Source: Bradyrhizobium jicamae (lineage in GTDB: Bacteria; Pseudomonadota; Alphaproteobacteria; Rhizobiales; Xanthobacteraceae). Taken from it: a DNA stretch of 64,000 nt. The translations under genes were made by a program, and so were the position numbers. Where the stretch lies: contig NZ_JAFCKQ010000013.1 of NCBI RefSeq assembly GCF_018130215.1, positions 1 to 64,000 on the forward strand, in the 5' to 3' direction. The notes below the pieces were generated by a model, which did no database searches, had not been told where the DNA came from, and saw nothing but the letters and a program-made list of their open reading frames with translations. Numbering within the stretch: the stretch's first letter is position 1; every line of letters starts with the position of its first letter. This document shows positions 59,464 to 64,000 of the stretch, piece after piece.

Positions 59464-61305
59464 TCAGTAGACCCGCGCCTTCGGCGGGATGTACTGCACG
59501 TCGTTGGTCATCGTGTAATCGTGCACCGGGCGGTAGTCGATCGTGGTCTTGCCGGCGGGATCGAGCCACGCCAGCGTGTGCTTCATCCAGTTCTTGTCGT
59601 CGCGCGCCGAGAAGTCCTCGCGGGCATGCGCGCCGCGGCTTTCGGTGCGGTTCGCCGCCGAATCCATCGTCACCACCGCCTGCGCGATCAGGTTGTCGAA
59701 TTCGAGCGTCTCGACCAGGTCGGAATTCCATACCAGCGAGCGGTCGGCCACCGAGATGTCACCGACGCCGCCATAGACCTTGTGGATCAGGTTCTGACCC
59801 TCGTGCAGCACCTCGCCGGTACGGAACACCGCGCAATTGTTCTGCATCACATGCTGCATGCTGTCGCGCAGCTTGGCGGTCGGCGTGTCGCCCGAGGCAT
59901 GGCGGAAATGGTCGAGCCGGCCGAGCGCACGGTCGGCCGAATCCTGCGGTAGCTCCGGCTGCTTGGCGTTCGCGGTCAGCTTCTCGGCGAGGCGCAGCGC
60001 CGCCGCGCGGCCGAACACCACGAGGTCGATGAGCGAGTTGGAGCCGAGCCGGTTGGCGCCGTGCACCGACACGCAGGCCGCTTCACCGATCGCCATCAGG
60101 CCCGGCACCACCGAATTGTCGTCGCCATTGCGCTTGGTCAGCACTTCGGCGTGATAGTTCGTTGCGATGCCGCCCATGTTGTAGTGCACCGTCGGCACGA
60201 TCGGGATCGGCTCGCGGGTGACGTCGACATTGGCGAAGATCTTGGCGGATTCGGAAATGCCGGGCAGGCGCTCATGCAGCACCTTCGGATCGAGATGATC
60301 GAGGTGCAGGAAGATGTGGTCCTTCTTCTTGCCGACGCCCCGGCCCTCGCGGATCTCGATGGTCATCGCGCGCGAGACGACGTCGCGCGAGGCGAGGTCC
60401 TTGGCCGAGGGGGCATAGCGCTCCATGAAGCGCTCGCCCTCGGAGTTGACGAGATAGCCGCCTTCGCCGCGGGCACCCTCGGTGACAAGGCAGCCCGAGC
60501 CGTAGATGCCGGTCGGATGGAACTGGACGAACTCCATGTCCTGCAGCGGCAGGCCCGCGCGCAGCACCATGCCGCCGCCGTCGCCGGTGCAGGTATGGGC
60601 CGAGGTGCAGGAAGCATAGGCGCGGCCATAGCCGCCGGTGGCCAGGATCGTGGTCTGGGCGCGGAAGCGATGCAGCGTGCCGTCGTCGAGCTTGAGCGCG
60701 ATCACGCCGCGGCAGACGCCCTGGTCGTCCATGATCAGGTCGATGGCGAAAAATTCGATGAAGAACTCGGCCGCGTGGCGCAGCGACTGGCCGTACATCG
60801 TGTGCAGCATCGCGTGGCCGGTGCGGTCGGCGGCGGCGCAGGTGCGCTGCGCCTGGCCCTTGCCGTAGTCGATGGTCATGCCGCCGAACGGGCGCTGATA
60901 GATCTTGCCGTCCTCGGTGCGCGAGAACGGCACGCCCCAGTGCTCGAGTTCGTAGACGGCGTCGGGAGCGTTGCGCACCATGTATTCGATCGCGTCCTGG
61001 TCGCCGAGCCAGTCCGACCCCTTGACGGTGTCGTACATGTGCCAGCGCCAGTTGTCCGGATGCATGTTGCCCAGCGACGCCGAGATGCCGCCCTGCGCCG
61101 CGACCGTGTGCGAGCGGGTCGGGAACACCTTGGTGATGCAGGCGGTGCGCAGGCCGGCCTCCGAGCAGCCGACCACGGCGCGCAGGCCCGCGCCGCCGGC
61201 GCCGACCACCACGACGTCGTAAGTATGGTCTTCGATCGGATAGGCCTTGCCGTTCGTGGCCGGGCCACTGCCGTTGGTGGCCTTGCCGTTACCTTCAGCG
61301 GCCAT
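59464..61305 (-). CDS. sdhA: Succinate dehydrogenase flavoprotein subunit
   Basis: A 613-residue SdhA, normal length. SHTVAAQGGISASLGN holds the His for covalent FAD, GAGGAGLRA is the dinucleotide motif, and HGANRLGSNSLIDL/ HARED are conserved active-site regions. It oxidises succinate to fumarate in complex II. It follows sdhD by 3 bp and precedes sdhB. Confidence 0.98.
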   Translation of the reverse strand: MAAEGNGKATNGSGPATNGKAYPIEDHTYDVVVVGAGGAGLRAVVGCSEAGLRTACITKVFPTRSHTVAAQGGISASLGNMHPDNWRWHMYDTVKGSDWLGDQDAIEYMVRNAPDAVYELEHWGVPFSRTEDGKIYQRPFGGMTIDYGKGQAQRTCAAADRTGHAMLHTMYGQSLRHAAEFFIEFFAIDLIMDDQGVCRGVIALKLDDGTLHRFRAQTTILATGGYGRAYASCTSAHTCTGDGGGMVLRAGLPLQDMEFVQFHPTGIYGSGCLVTEGARGEGGYLVNSEGERFMERYAPSAKDLASRDVVSRAMTIEIREGRGVGKKKDHIFLHLDHLDPKVLHERLPGISESAKIFANVDVTREPIPIVPTVHYNMGGIATNYHAEVLTKRNGDDNSVVPGLMAIGEAACVSVHGANRLGSNSLIDLVVFGRAAALRLAEKLTANAKQPELPQDSADRALGRLDHFRHASGDTPTAKLRDSMQHVMQNNCAVFRTGEVLHEGQNLIHKVYGGVGDISVADRSLVWNSDLVETLEFDNLIAQAVVTMDSAANRTESRGAHAREDFSARDDKNWMKHTLAWLDPAGKTTIDYRPVHDYTMTNDVQYIPPKARVY

Positions 61306-61308
61306 GGG

Positions 61309-61701
61309 TCATACTCCGGAAGACAATTTGAGGATTGCGTAGATCGAGGTCAGCGCCACCGCGAAGCAGAAGAAGTTGTTGGCCATCACGCTGGCGAGCT
61401 TCAGCTTCTCGTTGTGCACGTAGTCTTCGATCACGACCTGCATGCCGATCTTCATGTGCCAGGTGCTGGCGATGATGAAGAGCAGCAGGATCACGGCGAT
61501 CGGCAGCGAGCCGAGGATCTGCGCCGCGCCGGCCTGGTTGCGGCCGATCAGCATGATCACGACGGTGATCACGGGCACGATCAGCAGCACCATCGACACC
61601 GCGGTGAGGCGCTGGCGCCAGAAGTCACCCGTGCCGGAATGCGAGGCGCCGAGATTGCGGACGCGCGCCAGCGGCGTGCGCATCGATGACGGGCCGCTCA
61701 T
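61309..61701 (-). CDS. sdhD: Succinate dehydrogenase membrane anchor subunit D
   Basis: A 130-residue, three-helix protein. ASTWHMKIGMQVVIEDYVH contains the heme His and the quinone-site Tyr (DYVH). The N-terminus SMRTPLARVRNLG is typical of alphaproteobacterial SdhD. It overlaps the sdhC stop by 4 bp. Confidence 0.95.
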   Translation of the reverse strand: MSGPSSMRTPLARVRNLGASHSGTGDFWRQRLTAVSMVLLIVPVITVVIMLIGRNQAGAAQILGSLPIAVILLLFIIASTWHMKIGMQVVIEDYVHNEKLKLASVMANNFFCFAVALTSIYAILKLSSGV

Positions 61702-62096
61702 CGTCCACCTCCCACGGCATAGGCGATGATCCAGATCAGCACGGTCAGCGAGACGCCGGCGACCAGCGCGCCCCAGGTCAGCGCCTCTCGCTCATTGGCC
61801 TTGAAGCCGTAGCCGAGATCCCAGACGAAGTGGCGGATGCCGCTGACCAGATGGTGCATCAGCGCCCATGTGTAGCCGAACACGATCAGCTTGCCGATCA
61901 CACTGCCGGTGAAGGCCTGGACGTTGGCGTAGGCGGTCGGACCCGACGCCGCTGCGATCAGCCACCAGGCGAGCAGCAGGGTGCCGAAATAGAGCGCAAT
62001 ACCGGTGGCGCGGTGGACGATGGACAGGGCCATCGTCAGGGTCCAGCGATAGGTTTGCAAATGGGGCGAAAGCGGTCGTTCGATCCTGGCGGTCAT
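61698..62096 (-). CDS. sdhC: Succinate dehydrogenase cytochrome b556 subunit
   Basis: A 132-residue, three-helix subunit. RPLSPHLQTYRW and SIVHRATGIALYF are SdhC signatures; LMHHLVSGIRHFVWD holds heme and quinone ligands. ATG 62096 was chosen to give the usual length; an in-frame ATG at 62135 adds 13 residues that resemble no SdhC. First gene of the operon. Confidence 0.95.
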   Translation of the reverse strand: MTARIERPLSPHLQTYRWTLTMALSIVHRATGIALYFGTLLLAWWLIAAASGPTAYANVQAFTGSVIGKLIVFGYTWALMHHLVSGIRHFVWDLGYGFKANEREALTWGALVAGVSLTVLIWIIAYAVGGGR

Positions 62097-62164
62097 CGGC
62101 GGCTTTATGTTGTTGTGGGACCGCGGCCGGCCCATCGGGGAACGCGGTAGATGAATTCTATTTA

Positions 62165-62182
62165 CGGAGTCGGATCACTCCG
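62165..62182. promoter_or_regulatory. Inverted repeat upstream of sdhC
   Basis: CGGAGT-CGGATC-ACTCCG, 6-bp perfect arms, about 70 bp upstream of the sdhC start. Possible operator. Confidence 0.4.
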
Positions 62183-62199
62183 CGCAACGGCCAAATAGC

Positions 62200-62216
62200 C
62201 TTCGGTCGAACCGAAG
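62200..62216. promoter_or_regulatory. Perfect 7-bp inverted repeat upstream of sdhC
   Basis: CTTCGGT-CGA-ACCGAAG, about 104-120 bp upstream of the sdhC start; could be a protein-binding site or a small hairpin. Confidence 0.45.
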
Positions 62217-62255
62217 TTCATTGTTAGCATTGCCGAAATCTGGTTGATCCGCAGG

Positions 62256-62267
62256 CTGGTATACCAG
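62256..62267. promoter_or_regulatory. GntR-type 12-bp palindrome
   Basis: CTGGTATACCAG, a perfect palindrome matching the TNGT-N3-ACNA type of FadR-subfamily GntR sites (TGGTATACCA). It is about 160 bp upstream of sdhC and 430 bp beyond the 3' end of the malonyl-CoA synthetase gene. The regulator is not in the window. Confidence 0.45.
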
Positions 62268-62695
62268 AAGAGGCGTCACATGAACTAAGAAGTGAATCGA
62301 TATTCTTAGCTTATATTTGAGCCCTTCCAATGGCGCTCCGGTGCAGCGCCGAACGCCTCGAGACCGCCTTCTCGCCGGATCAGATAATCAACCATGCCTT
62401 GATCTTAGGCGGAACGTGCATGCTCCCAAGGGTGGAATTAGACGCCGTCATCTCGGCGTTGCGCTCGATGATTGGACGTTGCGAACGCCAGCGACCGGAG
62501 CCCTCGCTCCCCCGACAATCGACCCGCCGCGATGACCGCGCCCTCAGGTGGTGGTCGTGACCGAGCCGCGCATCCAAAGCCGACCGGATATGCGAAATCT
62601 CGAGCCCGGCTCGTCGGCGGCCGATAGCGGCCTCACCGGTTCTTCGACCTGACCTCGCAATGCCGCCACCTGCGGAGATCGCCGGACATACGCTG

Positions 62696-64000
62696 CTACG
62701 TCTTCGAATAGATATCCTTGTACTTGTCGCGCAGAATGTTCTTCTGCACCTTGCCCATCGCGTTGCGCGGCAGCTCGTCGACGACAAAGACGCGCTTCGG
62801 CATCTTGAATTTCGCGAGCCGGCCGTCGAGCGCCTTCAGCACCGCAGCTTCGCTGACATCGGCGCCCTTGTTGCAGACCAGGACGGCGGTGACGCCTTCG
62901 CCGAAATCGGCATGCGGCACGCCGATCACGGCCGACTCGATCACGCCTGGCATGGCGTCGATCTCGCTCTCGATCTCCTTCGGATAGACGTTGAAGCCGC
63001 CCGAGATCACCAGATCCTTGCCGCGGCCGAGGATATGGACGTAGCCCTTGTCGTCGATCTTGCCGAGGTCACCGGTGATGAAGAAGCCGTCGTCACGGAA
63101 TTCGGACTTGGTCTTTTCGGGCATCCGCCAGTAGCCCTGGAAGACGTTCGGGCCCTTCACCTCGATCATGCCGATTGACTCAGGCGCGAGTTCGTTGCCG
63201 GTCTCGGGGTCGGTGACGCGCACCGAAACCCCGGGCAGCGCCCGGCCGACTGCGCCGGGAACGCGCTCGCCGTCGTAGGGATTGGACGTGTTCATGTTGG
63301 TCTCGGTCATGCCGTAGCGTTCGAGCACGGCGTGGCCGGTGCGGGCGGACCATTCGCGATGCGTGTCGGCGAGCAGCGGCGCGGAGCCTGAGATGAACAG
63401 CCGCATGTGCCCGGTCGATTGCTTGTTCAGCCCGGGATTCTGCAACAGGCGGGTGTAGAAGGTCGGCACACCCATCATCACGGTCGCGCGCGCCATCAGC
63501 TTGATGATCAGGTCCGGATCGAACTTCGGCAGGAAGATCATCGAGGCGCGCGCGAACAGCGTCACGTTGCTGGCCACGAACAGGCCATGGGTGTGATAGA
63601 TCGGCAGCGCGTGGATCAGCACGTCCTTGTCGGTGAAGCGCCAGTAATCGACCAGCGAATACGAGTTCGATGCCAGGTTGTCGTGGGACAGCATCGCGCC
63701 CTTGGAGCGGCCGGTGGTTCCCGACGTGTAGAGGATCGCGGCGAGGTCGTCATTGCCGCGCGGAACGGTCGCAAAGTCCTTGCCCGCCTTGTCGGCGGCT
63801 TCGGTCAGCGAACCCTTGCCGCTGGCGTCGAGCGTCTCGACCTTGGCGCCGACCTTCGCTGCGATCGCCTTGATGCCTTCCAGCTTGACCGGATCGCAGA
63901 CCACCAGCGCCGGTTCGGCATCAGAGATGAAGTATTTGAGTTCGTTCAGCGTATAGGCGGTGTTGAGCGGCAGATAGACGCCGCCGGCGCGCACGGTGGC
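62696..64000 (-). CDS. matB: Malonyl-CoA synthetase (AMP-forming), 3' part, runs off window
   Basis: The C-terminal 434 or so residues of an acyl-CoA synthetase whose start lies past position 64000. YTSGTTGRSKGAM is the P-loop, GMTETNMNTSNP the substrate/AMP motif, FFITGDLGKIDDKGYVHILGRGKD the hinge region, and PRNAMGKVQKN holds the catalytic Lys. The motif set and the context of MatB in bradyrhizobia favour malonate activation: malonate plus CoA plus ATP to malonyl-CoA. A related dicarboxylate ligase cannot be excluded. Confidence 0.88.
   Translation of the reverse strand, partial: ATVRAGGVYLPLNTAYTLNELKYFISDAEPALVVCDPVKLEGIKAIAAKVGAKVETLDASGKGSLTEAADKAGKDFATVPRGNDDLAAILYTSGTTGRSKGAMLSHDNLASNSYSLVDYWRFTDKDVLIHALPIYHTHGLFVASNVTLFARASMIFLPKFDPDLIIKLMARATVMMGVPTFYTRLLQNPGLNKQSTGHMRLFISGSAPLLADTHREWSARTGHAVLERYGMTETNMNTSNPYDGERVPGAVGRALPGVSVRVTDPETGNELAPESIGMIEVKGPNVFQGYWRMPEKTKSEFRDDGFFITGDLGKIDDKGYVHILGRGKDLVISGGFNVYPKEIESEIDAMPGVIESAVIGVPHADFGEGVTAVLVCNKGADVSEAAVLKALDGRLAKFKMPKRVFVVDELPRNAMGKVQKNILRDKYKDIYSKT

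Larger units (their letters stand above)
62097..62695. other. 599-bp gene-free region: sdh promoter area with palindromes
   Basis: No convincing gene. The first 230 bp are distinctly A/T-richer than the surroundings and hold three palindromes (62165-62182, 62200-62216, 62256-62267). The part beyond about 62330 has only short ORFs on both strands that read as non-coding, and I see nothing else in it. Confidence 0.5.

Noticed and set aside
60061..61689. 542-codon ORF on the plus strand
   Set aside because: Antisense to sdhA/sdhD, which are certain; no domain.
62317..62787. Short ORFs on both strands between sdhC and the malonyl-CoA synthetase gene
   Set aside because: No ribosome site, Arg/Ser-rich composition, no domain.

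Overview
The window is a contiguous stretch of a high-GC alphaproteobacterial chromosome. Bradyrhizobium, or a very close relative in the Nitrobacteraceae, is the best fit. The basis is gene content and style (sdhCDAB with a TypA/BipA GTPase, FolD, ArgG, a malonyl-CoA synthetase, FixK-type operator palindromes, small Pro-rich and BLUF proteins) together with several dispersed intergenic repeat families typical of that group. I saw no rRNA, CRISPR array, prophage or intact insertion sequence. One tRNA gene (Ala, anticodon CGC) is present.

Layout. 0-4.8 kb: a lipoprotein alpha/beta hydrolase, a short BLUF photoreceptor, a small secreted protein, a NodB-type deacetylase and two related Cys-rich secreted proteins; two FNR/FixK palindromes (159-172 and 2280-2293) flank the first part. 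4.8-12.8 kb: MFS exporter, Tat-exported hydrolase, cytochrome P450, zinc-ribbon plus nucleotide cyclase, TerB-like protein, SDR. 12.8-15.5 kb: an accessory patch with a frameshifted relic of a GT2 glycosyltransferase C-terminus, a polytopic GT-C-like protein and 0.5 kb of repeat-rich DNA. 15.5-27.7 kb: amidotransferase, NTF2-like protein, crotonase, tRNA-Ala, YggT/DUF167/FolD, pyrophosphatase, an operon of hydrolase-DUF2269-SDR/DoxX-DCC, amine oxidase, TypA. 27.9-30.6 kb: a four-gene operon of a divergent Lgt-like membrane protein, a COG1964 radical SAM enzyme with two CX3CX2C motifs, and two paralogous small membrane proteins. 30.7-41.5 kb: CRP/FNR regulator, lone receiver, secreted lysozyme-like and amidase proteins, PhoD, TAXI protein, pterin dehydratase, DUF1232, two oxidoreductases, IalB-like protein. 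41.6-53.3 kb: RlmN, PAP2, ArgG, TetR with a doubled operator, OmpA-like protein with a long Pro/Ala tract, VOC, FkbM methyltransferase, hybrid histidine kinase. 53.6-64 kb: feoAB behind a possible iron-responsive palindrome, a Pat-like acyl-CoA synthetase/GNAT fusion, sdhCDAB, and the 3' part of a malonyl-CoA synthetase.

Most of the window is ordinary core metabolism. The best candidate for an undescribed system is the 27.9-30.6 kb operon. Its radical SAM protein belongs to the broad family that includes archaeal tetraether lipid synthases, and it overlaps a gene for a divergent lipid-handling Lgt-like enzyme, with two paired small membrane proteins behind. A membrane-lipid modification pathway is the natural hypothesis, but it is inference. 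Start sites were chosen from Shine-Dalgarno placement where possible. No homology search was run, so family assignments come from recognising motifs and overall sequence character.
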